A stretch of DNA of 64,000 bases from Melastoma dodecandrum (taxonomy: Eukaryota; Streptophyta; Magnoliopsida; Myrtales; Melastomataceae), in the NCBI GenBank assembly GCA_029817715.1, contig JARUPY010000465.1:2294001-2358000 (forward strand), in the 5' to 3' direction. A program made the translations under genes and the position numbers. The stretch's first letter is position 1. Each line of letters opens with the position of its first letter. Below are positions 48,657 to 60,629 of this stretch, piece after piece. Below the pieces are notes generated by a model. It was given only the letters and a program-made list of their open reading frames with translations. It ran no database searches and was not told where the DNA came from.

Positions 48657-50103
48657 ATGTCTCCCTCGGTCAGTCGCCTCGCCGCCGCCACAGCTTCGTC
48701 GTCCTCCCTCATCCTTCGCCGCTGTGTCTCGTCGTTCCTCCGCCCCCGATCCTACTCCGCCACGGCTCTCCAGGATTACTACTACGACTCTTACTCCGAC
48801 TCCGAGGACGAGGCTCCCGGACACGATCGGGGTTCTCCGTCGTCCCTGGCGGGGAGCCTGGTCACGGAGAGGGGCGTCCAGTGGGTCGTCATGGGAGACA
48901 GAGGCGCCAAGAAGGGATTGTACGCCCAGAGACTGTCGAAGCTCCTCCAGGTCCCGTACATATCCATGGGTTCCCTCGTTAGGCAGGAGCTCGAGCCTCG
49001 CTCCTCCCTTTACAATCAGGTCGCTATCTTCACTCCCATCTTCTTCTCAATTTCGTTTTGGTATTGGCCTCTCCAGCAGAATACGATTCTTTCCTTCTAG
49101 ATCCTTGCGTTTACGTGGAGTTTGTCAATTGGTCGCAGTTTCTTGCGTTTTTCGTTTAGGTTCTCACACTCGTACTTGTTTGAGAGTTGATGCTGTGTTG
49201 TTGGACTACTGCATGGTTTTTCTCTTGATTGTTGAGTCTCCTTGGAATGATTTCTTCTTAAACAAAAATCAGATTGCGAATGCTTTGAATGAGAGGAAGC
49301 TTGTGCCGGAAGAGGTCATATTCACCCTATTGTCGAAGAGGCTGGAGGAAGGATACCGCAGGGGGGAAACCGGATTCATTCTCGAAGGGATCCCCAGGAA
49401 CAGGATTCAAGCTGTGAGTTGACTCCTTTCACATAGGCTATTACGCTTTCCTCAAATATTGGAATCTTCGGAAAACTCGACACTCGTGGTTAGATGGAAA
49501 CTACTTTTGCAGGAAATTCTGGACCAATTGGCTGATATTGATCTGGTGGTGAACTTCAAATGCCCTGAAGAAGATTTGCTGAGGAGGGATTTAGGGATAA
49601 TGACGATTACTCAATCTATAGAGTCTACTCTCGCGGATAAATGCGGCCCTGGCACTGGTGTATCCTCGGTAGTCGATTTGGGGGGTCATTGGAAGGAAAA
49701 GTACAATCTGTATATGGAGCAGGTATTATTTTATGTGTAGTTATTCTAAACTTCTTTTTGCATACTCTGCCATTGAAGATGATGCTGTTTATGGAGAAGG
49801 ACATGATCAAAACATGGATTTGACGGTTTTACTGTTCGTCTCGATAGCATTGCGTTCGATTGTGTGTTTTCACGAACATCTGAATCTTTCAGCTTATGAT
49901 CATATTTCATTGATGTAATCGGCGATTGTTGGCAGAACAAGATGTTGGAAGAATACTACCAGAAGCAGAAAAAGCTTATCAACTTCCAGGTAGCGAGCGC
50001 CCCATCAGAAACCTGGAGGGGGCTGTTGGCGGCCCTTCATCTCCAGCCGCTGAATGCCGTGGGTGCTTCCAAGAAGACAACTCCAGGGTTCAGCGCCGCT
50101 TGA
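48657..50103 (+). CDS. Probable adenylate kinase, mitochondrial (At2g39270-like)
   Basis: Member of the adenylate kinase family (2 ADP to ATP plus AMP). Four exons, 48657-49019, 49273-49413, 49513-49722 and 49936-50103, in phase, giving 293 residues. The N-terminus (SPSVSRLAAATASSSSLILR) looks like a mitochondrial presequence, followed by an acidic Tyr-rich spacer. LSKLLQVPYISMGSLVRQEL, ALNERKLVPEEVIFTLLSKR and GETGFILEGIPRNRIQA are the NMP-binding and core regions. The P-loop is altered: G80, G83, K86 and G87 are kept, but the usual Pro, the middle Gly and the Thr of GxPGxGKGT are D/R, K and L. The LID is short with no clear zinc site. Arabidopsis At2g39270 has, as I recall, a degenerate P-loop too, so activity is doubtful. 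I take the second in-frame ATG as the start because the first lies 57 codons upstream in leader-like sequence. Confidence 0.88.
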
Positions 50104-50528
50104 TACAGTGGTCACCTCCTCGTGGCTTGGGTTTGTTGCCATCCTCATTCCGGCATAATAGTAAATATATACATACGAGCTACATACTGACTGCTGAGCT
50201 GGGAATTTCTGCCCCGAGCCATTCCAAATTTTGTTAATCATTTAAAATTTTCTTATTTCGAGCCCAAGAGACATGTTATGGCGTGTGTTGAGAGACCGGA
50301 GACTTGTAGAGACAAATGACTTACAGCGAAAATCACTTATGTAAAATTTTGTTGGAAGAAATTTTTGGTTTCAGTTTCAATTCTAGTTCGAGTTCTGAGC
50401 GATACAACGGAACAAGAGTTTACATGTGGACGTGTTGGTAAGTCAACAAATTTTCGGGGAAAATAAGAGGGAAGAGAGAGAGAGCGTCCGGCCCTTCCCC
50501 TGCAAAATTGACTCTATTACCTTCTTAA
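50104..50528. other. Intergenic
   Basis: 3' end of the adenylate kinase gene and promoter of the THUMP gene, with a short GA repeat near 50470-50484 just before the leader. Nothing else seen. Confidence 0.4.
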
Positions 50529-52912
50529 ATGGCGACGGCTAAGGGAGAAGAAGCGGCGGCGGCGGCGGCGAGAGATGGAGACAAGGAGGCGGAGGAGGAA
50601 GAGATGGCGCCGTGGGAGCAGCACGCGTCGGTAATCAACCTCCCGAGGTTCGACTATGCCGCCCCTGCCTCCCTCCTCCGCCGCTCCCACTCTGGTTTCC
50701 TCATCACCTGCCCCTTCAGTTCGGCCTCCTCTCTCTTACCTCTTTCTTATCCGCCGTTCGTTCCTCTTCGTCGGGTTTTTTTTTGTCAGAATGACAGTCT
50801 TTAGGAGGGTTTTAGTAGATGAGGTCGTTGGCTAGAACCTAGCTAGGGCTTTTATCGTGTTCTCGTGCTCCTTGTTCTGGATTGCGGAGCAGAAACAGTC
50901 TAATCTGTTATACTCTGCTGGGACTATAATAAAATATTATGCTACGGTTTCCTTTAGCAATATGAATGATCTTTTCCTTTCTTCCATCCTCACGTTGGTA
51001 AATTCTGCTTTGACTTTCTTTTTGCTTGCTAAGAAGCTTGTTTGTTTGATCAGTGAGGGAGAAGAGTGCGACCAAGGAAGCTATGACCATCCTCGAAAAG
51101 GTTTCGCTTTTCTCAGTTTCTGTCTTTGTGATGCCGTTTTATTTTCCTAGATGGCCAAGGAATGGAATGGATCTGTTACGAACACAATAATTTTGCTTCT
51201 GTTGGTTGATATGCCTTGGTAAGGCGTAGGCATTGTATGAGGAAGTTAGCCAGAAAAACTCTTTGCTAAACTCTTTAACAATAACATGAACATTGGCTTG
51301 ATTTTTGAGCATGGTGAGGCTGCATATTCGTCTCCTAATAACTCATGCCAGATCGACTCCCTAATGTTCAATAATATCCTGGCCAAATTGTCCTTGTGCT
51401 ATGTTTCTGCTTTCAATTTTTTTTCTCTTTATTGTTGTCTTCAGTGTGGCATTCAATATAAGCAGTGATTTTGCAGTATTGTGGGGTATTGCATGCGGAG
51501 GAGAATAATGATTTGGATCAAGCTGATGATTGTCCAGCCACAAAAAGGAGAAAGTTATGTCCTGAGGAATCTGGTAAGGATCCTTCCGATGGCACAGATT
51601 CTGAGCATTTATCTGTCGAGGACGCAGGTAACACAAATGCTGGTAATTTCCTGACTGTGTTGCCTTATCTATTCCTATCTGAAAGGATTTCGGGATGCCT
51701 AATTGCTCCTTTTGCTGCTGTCAGATGCAAACAAGCCACGAGAAGATACCGCCATAATTCCTGAAACAAGAGACGGATGCCCTAAAAAAGATTCATTTCT
51801 GTCGTTAGTCAAATTGAAAAGAAGTGGTTTATTACTTTTCACCATCTCCAAAGAAGATCCACCTAATGTTGTCGATGCAGTGTCAGAAATTTTCAAGTGC
51901 CTTGAATCTGGAAGTCTGGGTTCCCCGCTGTAAGTTCAAAATACCTGAATTTACAGCAAAACCTGAGGTGGACTTTCTATGCTGCTGTAAATTTTATTTA
52001 GAACCATCCTCCTCAAAGAATGCTACCCATGGAATATGCTATATATATCTGTAGGGTTAATTATGATGGCTATCATTTCCCAAGAGACATTCTCTGTGGG
52101 ACTGAGCGATTGCAGGATGGAGACATTACATCACGCAACTGAGTTGGTTCTTTCTTCCAATGCAGCTGGTGTCACAGAATTTTCCCTATCCAAGCTACTT
52201 GCAATCTAATTGAACAGGACCTGCGCATGGTAGTTCAAAAGCTTGTTATCCAGTTTCTAGATGATAAAAGGAACAGCCTTGCTCGACCAGTTAAGGTGCA
52301 GAGATCTTGTCTTTTTTCTGTTTGGATATCTATCTTTTTCTCCTTTTATATGCATATTCCATGATCCCTTTCTCCCTCAAATTCCATGGTTTGTTCTCTT
52401 GAGTCGTCAAAATTTTAGAAATAACATGGTCTTTCAATATAAAACTAAATGGCACAATTCTTGTGCAGTTTGCAGTGGGCTATAATCGAAGGGGACTAGA
52501 AGAAGACGGCATGAAGAACTCGGGAGAAAAAGGGGAAGATGGGGACTCATTCCCCATGTTGGACCGCAGTAAGTGCTTTGGAGCTGTGGCGTCGGCTGTT
52601 AAGGATGCTGTATCGGATTCGATCGTGGACCTTAAAAACCCTGAGGTCGGTATTCTTTGTAGTTAAAAGTCGAAATAGACTTGCCCAAAAAAAAAAGTCG
52701 AAACAGTATTGGCATTTCCCCTTTCTTCTCCGTGATTGGTTGTATGATTGCAGATTGCCATCCTCGTAGACTTGCTTCCCCTTTCAGCGGTTGTGCCCGG
52801 GAGGTCATTGGTGGCTGCTGTATCCGTTCTTCCGCGTAGCCTTGTGACGACCAAGCCACGGCTCTGTGTCAAGGCATTGGTGACTGAGGCAAACATAAGC
52901 AAGGGAAGGTGA
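50529..52912 (+). CDS. THUMP domain-containing protein (TAN1/THUMPD1-like)
   Basis: The yeast and human relatives Tan1 and THUMPD1 help N4-acetylate cytidine in tRNA with Kre33/NAT10; the same role is likely here. Seven exons: 50529-50718, 51054-51100, 51477-51627, 51725-51929, 52166-52295, 52469-52645 and 52754-52912, with phases consistent and 352 residues. An Ala/Glu-rich start leads to MAPWEQHASVINLPRFDYAA and SHSGFLITC. A low-complexity linker follows, then LSLVKLKRSGLLLFTISKED. The THUMP domain follows (about 195-320): WCHRIFPIQATCNL, VGYNRRGLEED, CFGAVASAVKDAVSDSIVDL and AILVDLLPLSAVVPGRSLVA. The first donor (A/GTTCGG at 50718/50719) is weak but gives the right phase. The end of exon 3 could alternatively be at 51573; I chose 51627 for phase with exon 4. 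The gene looks intact. Confidence 0.9.
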
Positions 52913-54272
52913 TTCTAGTCGCTCTCTCTGCCTTCAGCCCTAATTATGGCCTCCTAAGTAAGTTGCGGGAGAAATTTTGCACCGAGTCGAAAGTTGAAAT
53001 GTGAGAAGATTTCTGCTGTTCCATTTGACTTCATTAGAGGGAATGTTAAAATTTCAATTTCATCCAGTTGCTAAACTTTAACAGTTAATTGCCAATGAAG
53101 AAGGTTTGAGCCTAGAATTTTTAGGGAAAGAGCCCCAGTGATGGAGTCAATCCCTCGGAGAGCTGTTCGTTCATCTCCTCATGATAGAGGACTCCTTAAG
53201 AAAATTGTTACGTAGGAGAATCCAACCCAAAACTAATCACTCACAACAAAATGGCAGCAATTTCCCAGAAAACGCAGAAACACTATTTCATCAAGATAAC
53301 ACCACCGATCGCTCCAAACTTCCTACGTAACCTCAATCCGACCTCCGACAACACAAGCCAACAATCATCGCCACCACTCCAACGTTCCAGACCTCCCTAC
53401 GCCATTTTCCCCTCCAAGTTTCACCGGAAAGCTAACTAACTTTGCCGTCACCCTCTCTGCTGTCTCTATCCTTCCCCCACTTGGGCTGGGCTGGCCCTTA
53501 CATAAACCCCTTCGACAACCCAACTCATTACCTTCTAACCCGACCCGACCCAACTCATAAAACCTAACAGATTCGTAACGGCTACTAACGGTCTTCGCCT
53601 CCATCTTCATGTTCTCTGCAATACTGCAATAGTATCCCTGCTGTTGTTCCCCTAACTTCTCCCTCTTCCTGTCTCCTGTCTTGTCTCCCTTCCTCCTCAG
53701 CTGCACTCCTCTTTATTCTTCCCTCCTCCAACTCCTCTTGCTGCGTTCCCCTGTATCAAAAATCCTCCCCCAAATACTGATCACGACTATTCACTTACAA
53801 AGGTAAACAATGGAATACAGCTTTAAAGTTTGCAGAAGCCTAGCCACTTACGCACGACAGCAAGGACTCGCGATGGTTCTGGCAGATTCTGGAACAAGGA
53901 AGATCCTGGCGAACGGGGATGAACCCCTCGGGGACGCCGTCAGGCTCGCGGCATGGGGAGAGGGACGAATAACAACGTACCGGCGACTCGATCGGAGAAC
54001 AGAGGTCAAACCGCCGAACGATCAGCTGTCGTGGTCGGGGGCCAGTCGATCCGGCATTGTTTTCTGTTTGGAAGGAATGACTTCATCCCTTTCTTTGGTC
54101 TTTGGATTTTTAAAAAGAGGCGGCCCGTTTTACTTCTCTTTACTTACAAATAAGGCAAATAAACTTTCATTACAACATACGGTGATGGCTCAAGCACCAA
54201 ATTTTCATTGCATTACTCAGTCGGACGAGGTTGGACCATGCGAATAATCATATCATTTTAGCGGAGGCACAT
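52913..54272. other. Intergenic, possible element remnant
   Basis: No gene can be supported. A plus-strand frame at 53810-54247 and a minus-strand frame at 53365-53706 are long for this DNA but match no family I know. The pyrimidine-rich, CCA-rich texture of 53250-53770 resembles a retrotransposon LTR or gene leader, yet I found no paired repeat or target duplication. Confidence 0.3.
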
Positions 54273-57200
54273 TCACTCGTAGTTCATCCAAATATCTCGG
54301 AGTAGCTCGTATCTGACGGCGTGTTGATCACCCCATCGATTAGTCACCGAGAGGAGGCAGGTGGGTTTTGAGGTGGAAACCGATGGGGAGAACAATCCAC
54401 TGCTCAAGATTGAAGACCAAGGCGAATTCAGTTCGTCCAGCTCATCGTCGCTGGTGTTTGCTTTGTCGATCAGCGACGAGCGGCTTCGCCTCAGTTCTGA
54501 TTTCCTCAGTTCTGATTTGCCCCCATCGTCGCCCGTGATGACTGTGATAGAAGTTGCCAGAGGATGATGATACAGCGTACCGGTGGCTTTCAAAGGGTGA
54601 TGGTTTACTGACTCTTCCTCGTCTGGCCAGGTCTGCATTGCATGATTGAAGAAGTAGGAAGCGATAGCAAAAGGAATAAAAGATTGGTTCTTGGATGCCT
54701 GTACTTTGGCGAGAATGAGAGACTAACCTCCCTTTCAAGAGAATCCATCAACGAATCTGGGATTGGATCGGGGCAGAACTCGTCGGGCAGAAAATTGTAC
54801 AGAACCCTCTTGATTAGCGGGTCGCTGAGCAATGGGCATACCTTTTTCACAAGAACAGAACAGTGCGAGTCTGCAATTAATAATATGCTAACAACAAAAC
54901 AAAGATCACACGAAGTTAATCGCGGGATGTTTGGGATTGGAAACCTCTTTCCTGATGGCTTTGTCTAAAAGCATGTCCTTCGGAAGCATCATAAGGTCGC
55001 TCAGTGCATTCAAGAGACGGAACAACTTCATTGAAATATCGGGCCTGTCGACGACGTCGAGGTACTCACCATCTTCACATAATTCATTCTCCTCCTCCTC
55101 CAAGCCGAAGAGGTCCGTAAGCCATCGAGACCAATTACCAATCTGTAATTGTGAAAAGAGAGAGAACGACAGGCAGGATGGGGTGTTACTTTAAAGCTTG
55201 TCCATTATGAAGTCAAAAACAGGAAAATCATTCTTACGGCGTTTTTCAGTAGGGCACCGGCCCGGAAGCTTGACTTCGCAGGTGGAATTGGGAGGACACT
55301 AGGATCGCTGATCGGATCAGATAGCGGATCTGTTGGGATCTCGTCGGAAGATTCTCGGAGGATAGCATTGAACATGGCCACATCCAACCTCACCACTAAC
55401 TGCTCCATTACCTGTAGAGTCGCATATATGAGTTCCACTCCTCACAATGCCAGATAAACTAGGCATAAGAGAACAAGCTCATACATTTTTACGGAGCAGG
55501 TGCTTACCACTTTAGCAAGCACAGGCAAGCAGCCACACTCATGCCCTCCACCTCTGATGGGACAAAGTCTCTCGCAAGCATCTTTAAAAGCTCTCTTCCA
55601 AATCTCCATTGAAACATCGACCTGATCTAATTCCGCGGCGTGCATCACTTTCTTGTTACTTTTTGCCGAACCAGGAGATGCACGCATGCCCACAGACTTT
55701 GCCACGGAGGACTGCATATACGGAGTAAGAGACTGGAAAAGTCGTGAAGAAAATTAACTGTCACTTGCAGGAAATAGTCGGGATAGAACTGCAATAGGAA
55801 TAAGACTAACACCCAACTAAAGGGAAAATAAATGTCAGAACAACCTGCCACCACAGAGACTCGACTATTCGGGAGAAGATCCAACCTTCAACATTTTCTA
55901 GCCCAGATATGAATTCGTAGGTAACTTCCTCGTCGCTGGTTTTCCCATAAGTTTTATCTCCATTCTTGCTGCAAAATGACTCTGACTTTAAGGAAGATGT
56001 TTTTCCCTTCAAAATAGTTTGGCTAACTATGGCTCTCAGCATCACAGAGTTTGTCAGCCAATAAGTTAACCTGTATAAAATCATATGCGATGATAAGCAT
56101 AATGTAAGAGGTGAAGAGAAAACGTAAGAAATTAATCTTTCTCTAAATTCAAACCATTTACTTGTCGAATATATGCTCGTAAGATGAAACCAAACCCAAA
56201 CAAAAGGAAAGGCGCACCTAGGGACGTCACTTCCTGAGGCTCTTGCCGCAAAAATTAAACCAGAGATGATACTTCTGGCAGTATTGGTTCTTTTTGAGTT
56301 GGAAAGACGACCACAAGCATGACGATAAAACCGAGAGAGGCGCCTGGCAGGAGTATGGACTTTACTAACGGAGCCTCCATGCTCTGCAGACATGGAAAAA
56401 AGGGCAGCCTCCATTGTAGCTGCTTCGCTGAGCTCTCCTTCCAGCACTTGTATCTTTTTCTCCAACTGCTGGACTTTGGCCTCTAAAGGAGAGAGCTTCT
56501 TGTCATTCGGGTAAACTTTTTCATCCTTTCTTTTGCTCAACTTGTAAATTCTAGGGCTCTGTGTGTACAGAAGCAGATCCTTGTCATCTTGTCTAAGATC
56601 CCCACCCTCGAAAGCAACGGATGGTGACTCAACAGACTCAACTGTTGATACGTTATGCATGCCCTTTCCTTCAGATACGTCATCCTCGACGCCGTGGATA
56701 GGGACATCCACATATTCGCTCTCCTTTAAGCAGCCTTCAGTAACTATAGAAGATGCCTCGGTATCGAAGTTAACCTATGAAATTACGATTGAGAAAGATA
56801 AGTCAGACATTAATCTAATTAGTTTATCCACTAACAACAGGCTACCTAATGTTGTTTCAACAATTCTAATGGCCTACTTACACTAAGCCGGCTGATCATG
56901 ACCTGTAACTTGTGGCAACTATGACACCAAACTAATCTATTTCTGACCCTCCTATCCATCCACCAAAGAATCATAGGACAGGAAGGAACAAAATGATCAT
57001 GAGTGACACTTCTCTAATTTGTATCGAGCATCAAACAACATGCGGTGAGTTTATACTTTATAGTTCTCGGCGATGATCACAATATGTCTGCCTTGGTAGT
57101 GTTTCTGAATGGCACTTGACACTTCTCTGCTTGAATAAAATAAGTTTCCATGATTATTCATGAACTCTCATATGTAGAAACGTACCTGCTGAATTTTACG

Positions 57201-57872
57201 AGGTGAAGAGCCATTAGCCAACCCGGATAAGCTGGACCGAATTTCCTCGTCCTCGTCACTGAAGGAAGTGCTCGCTACTTCATCCAAATACTCTTCATTA
57301 CCCAATGTTGAAACAGACTCGCTTTCAGCAGAGGCCACATAACTTGCTTGAGGCAAAACATGGTGTCCGCACTTATCGACAGGTTGAACCCTGATGTATA
57401 AAATAGGTTGAGACATATTCCGAAAACTCCTCTTGCATTTAAACGAAATGCCTACATCCAATGGCTCTTTGACGATGCCATACTCTGCCAAGTTAACAGT
57501 GGCTGTACCAACCAGCTGCCCTTTCGAAATGCTATCCATTCGAGGCTCGTACAAATTGAACTCCAAGATATTCTTCACGAACACATCAGAATTTCCAGAT
57601 TTGGCTAAATCCCTCTGTAACCTCAGGGACAATCTAAACACCTCATTGAACTCTATCCTACCGTCCCCATTATCACCAGAACCAAGAATTGGCACGACAG
57701 ATTTCGTCGACCCAGAATTCCTTCCGCCACCATTCTCCCAGTGGATCAACACCGAGTGAAGAGACCGGAGCGTAGGAGATGGTGGCCATGGCCTAATCTC
57801 CTTGATGAGGACACCATAGTCAACCCGAACAGCCGCACCGGTCCGTCCGTTCCCTCTTGCACCCGCCACCAT
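54273..57872 (-). CDS. NT-C2 (EEIG1/EHBP1 N-terminal) domain protein with dilute-like C-terminus
   Basis: Plant protein of unconfirmed role; NT-C2 domains are thought to bind membranes, and related plant proteins act in organelle positioning or trafficking. Eight exons from the start: 57186-57872, 56218-56774, 55845-56070, 55508-55732, 55238-55411, 54945-55142, 54728-54841 and 54273-54632. All are in phase, giving 846 residues. The NT-C2 domain spans about 12-165 (VDYGVLIKEIRPWPP, IEFNEVFRLSLRL, LVGTATVNLAEYG). Acidic and Ser-rich stretches follow, then a coiled coil at 323-352. From about 400 there is a conserved helical region: LTYWLTNSVMLRAIVSQT, EIWKRAFKDACERLCPIRGG, VMEQLVVRLDVAMFNAIL and LPDEFCPDPIP, like the dilute (DIL) fold of myosin V tails. 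The tail has TSDDELDELNSP and AVRYELLRDIW. The leader region carries a GA/CT repeat at 58396-58417. Confidence 0.9.
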
Positions 57873-59279
57873 TTCCCCTCAAACACTGCCACCAAATCCA
57901 ATTCCTAAAGCTCCCAACAAACTCATCTAAAGCGACCCAGTTCCAGGAAAAAAAAAACAACCATAACCCAGAAACACCAGTAGAACACAGCCAGCACCAC
58001 TAAAGGTCACTCACTCATTCATTCTCTCGCTATATCCGTCCCTATAATTGCACCCACGACTAATTGCAGATCCCAAACCAACGACATATCCTCACTTAAC
58101 AAAACCTGAAAAAGTCGAAACAAACAAAAGGGGCCCCCAAAAGAAGGCGAAAGGGGAGCTAAAGATTGAATCTTGGAGGATTGCAACTACACAAGGCCAG
58201 ATGAGGAGTCGATGATGGGAAACAAGAAGTGGGTCCGAGATTTCTTAGAGGGGGAAACTGGGGAGAACTTCCAAAAGGGGAACAATTCCCTTTCCTCAGG
58301 ACTGTGTGTTAACAAGATGGGAGTTGAGATGGGTTTGGGTTGCTTGCTGCCCCAGTTAAAAGCTCTGCAGATTTTCCCCTCACCTTTCTAACACACACTC
58401 TCTCTCCCTCTCTCTCTTGGAGGATGTGATCGGATTTCGCGTGCCGACAGCGATGTCTGGTCAAAATGTTTTCAATTTTCCTTTACAAAATTACATCGAT
58501 AATATTGTCTGTCGGTGAGTTTTTCAGTAATAATATTAAAAAAAGAGGGAGAATACTAAAAAATTTGTGTACATAAAGTCATGCAACTTTTCTTCTTTGC
58601 TTACCAATCATGCAGCTTTTCCTCGAGAATTTCAAATCTATAAACTTTTCCTTTTCTTTTGTAGTATACAACTGAGAAAGAAGTTAGTTTCGTACAAAAG
58701 TATTTTTTGTAAAAATATAAAAAATATGTGATAATAATTTTTAAAATTCTTTGTAGGTCAGAATTTGAAACATTTCTGACAAAGTCAGGTGTTCGCCATA
58801 AAAGATTAAAAAATTCGATGTTTTATCTTGCTTTTAAGATTGTTAAACTTAATATTTGAAACCGCGAATTGCTTAATTTTTCAGACAATCCTCAATGTAT
58901 AAACATCGAATTCTTTAAAAACCCAACTCCATTTGCTCGGTTGTTAGAGATATTATTTGCTCGAATAATAACAAAACTCATGGCCAATAAAAGTAAAACA
59001 AAAAGGCCGACATAAGGAAGACCACCTAATTAAGCATATGAAAACATTAACCCCTTCGTCACAAATGGCCATTCCTTTAATTTCCAAATTCCAACAAGAG
59101 TAACAAGGAGCGAGGGATCAATGGCTGTAGGCTAAAAAAAGAATTAATGACGACAAGGGTTTGGTTTCAGACATGACACTTTGCCAAATTTTAACCTAAT
59201 CCCAATTACAAGACACTGACTCCCCAACAAAATCCCCCCCCCCCCCCACACACAATTGATACTAGTCTTTTTGATGTGC
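57873..59279. other. Intergenic upstream of the NT-C2 gene
   Basis: Leader and promoter of the NT-C2 gene, including a CT microsatellite at about 58396-58417, then AT-rich DNA without genes and a C-run of about 15 near 59236-59251. Confidence 0.45.
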
Positions 59280-60145
59280 TTACTTTTTATGTTCCCAGCA
59301 TCTGGTAAGAGTTATGCAATCAAATGGGAACACATGGTAAGAGAGACGAGGGTGTTCGAGACAGCGTGTCGGCCATATGATGCCTCCAGCGCCGTTCTGC
59401 CAGCTTCCAGCCCCCTCGGATCCGTATATGGGCGGGGTGTCCACGGGTTTGTTGTGCGTTCGGTCAGGATGGAGAAGACGAACCCCTGCTTGCTCATTTC
59501 CTATGATAGAAAGACGGAGTGGTGGCGGTAACTTCCGAACCATGTGTTTAATGTCGTGACTGTTAAGCATAACAGGAGACGCCCTGGTTCCTGCCGAGTA
59601 TAGGGAAGCTAGTTTTGCCGTTCCTTCCTGGACTGATTCAGGATATGAATATGGAGAAGGTAAAAGTAATATCTCTCGCACAAGGGGAGGTGGAATTACT
59701 TGGAAACTCGCGCGTCCTGGGCATCCTCCTCCCCTCGGTTTCGCTTACTGCGAGCTTGGAAGGGAAAACCAACCCGCTGGTCTGGGTGCCCGAAGAATCT
59801 CGGACGGCATTGTCCTCATCCTTATTAAGAATACCTCGTTCCAGTGGAGCGCATCTTGGGTGTCGACAACAAGGAAAGGAGGCAACAGAGTTCTACTCGA
59901 TTTCCCTGAACTTACTAACATATACCATACTCAGATTTTCCTTTCACGCAGGATCCCGATGATCCGTCCGAACATCATCATCAACACATTACCTCAACCT
60001 ACGAATACCTTCTGCCGCTGGGTATGAATGCACATCCTCTCCGGTGCCAAGAACGTCGGGATTTCAGTCTTAGTAATCGACAGACCACGGACCAAGGAAA
60101 CCACGGAAGCACTGCACTGCTCCCGGAAGGGATAATGAATATAAC
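59280..60145. other. GC-richer block with open frames on both strands, possibly organelle-derived
   Basis: The block stands out from AT-rich flanks: roughly balanced base composition, a 133-codon frame on the minus strand (59280-59681) and overlapping 91- and 115-codon frames on the plus strand. Another plus-strand reading frame near 59945-60020 gives HHHQHITSTYEYLLPLG. Abrupt edges, with a C-run just left and poly-A/T-rich DNA just right, suggest an insertion. The texture resembles plant mitochondrial DNA, but I cannot match it to a named gene, so origin is open. Confidence 0.3.
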
Positions 60146-60629
60146 GTAGAATGAACGAACTTTTTATCTGACATTGTGGCATAAATTTTTTTATTAAAGA
60201 CTATAAAAAATATTTTAAAGTTTAGGTTAAAAAAAAGTCAAAAAAAATCGAAATCGAAAATTGATTAACGTTATTAGAATAAGGACAAAAAATTTAAAAT
60301 ATTAATGCTATGCAAAAAATTTTCAAAATTGATGGCAACGAGTATTTTGCCTTAGTTGTAATACCGTTTTTTGGCGAGGCGAGTTGAGTTAAAACCCTAA
60401 ATCTCTGCCCAGGTAGAGAAGAAGCCTTTCGGTCACCGATCGGAAGAGTCCGAAGGAGACCCACGAATCGTCGGACCCAAATTGCCCGACCACGAGGCTA
60501 AAGGACGAAGCTTGAAAACTGTGGTGAGAATCCTGCGGTTATGTCCCGCGTGTGAGGTTTGCTGGCTATTTGGTTTTTAGATTCGCGCTTGTTAATCCGA
60601 TTCTCTCAAGCGAAGCGTAGTGACCGCAG
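60146..60629. other. AT-rich DNA and promoter of the L13 gene
   Basis: The stretch 60180-60360 is A/T-rich and ends in TATTTTGCC, the end motif of the two Mutator-like elements, but no partner arm was found. A telo-box AAACCCTAA at 60392-60400 lies about 235 bp before the L13 start codon, as often in plant genes for the translation machinery. Confidence 0.45.

Noticed and set aside
50690..50800. Plus-strand continuation of THUMP exon 1 to a stop near 50803
   Set aside because: Homology stops at SGFLITCPF and resumes with REKSATKEAM after an intron; the readthrough is Ser/Pro-rich noise.
53206..53810. Possible solo LTR starting TGTTACGTAG
   Set aside because: No matching terminal CA with target duplication and no partner repeat in the window.
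60178..60350. Possible third Mutator-like element ending TATTTTGCC
   Set aside because: The other end (GGCATAAA) does not pair with it over a useful length and there is no 9-bp duplication.
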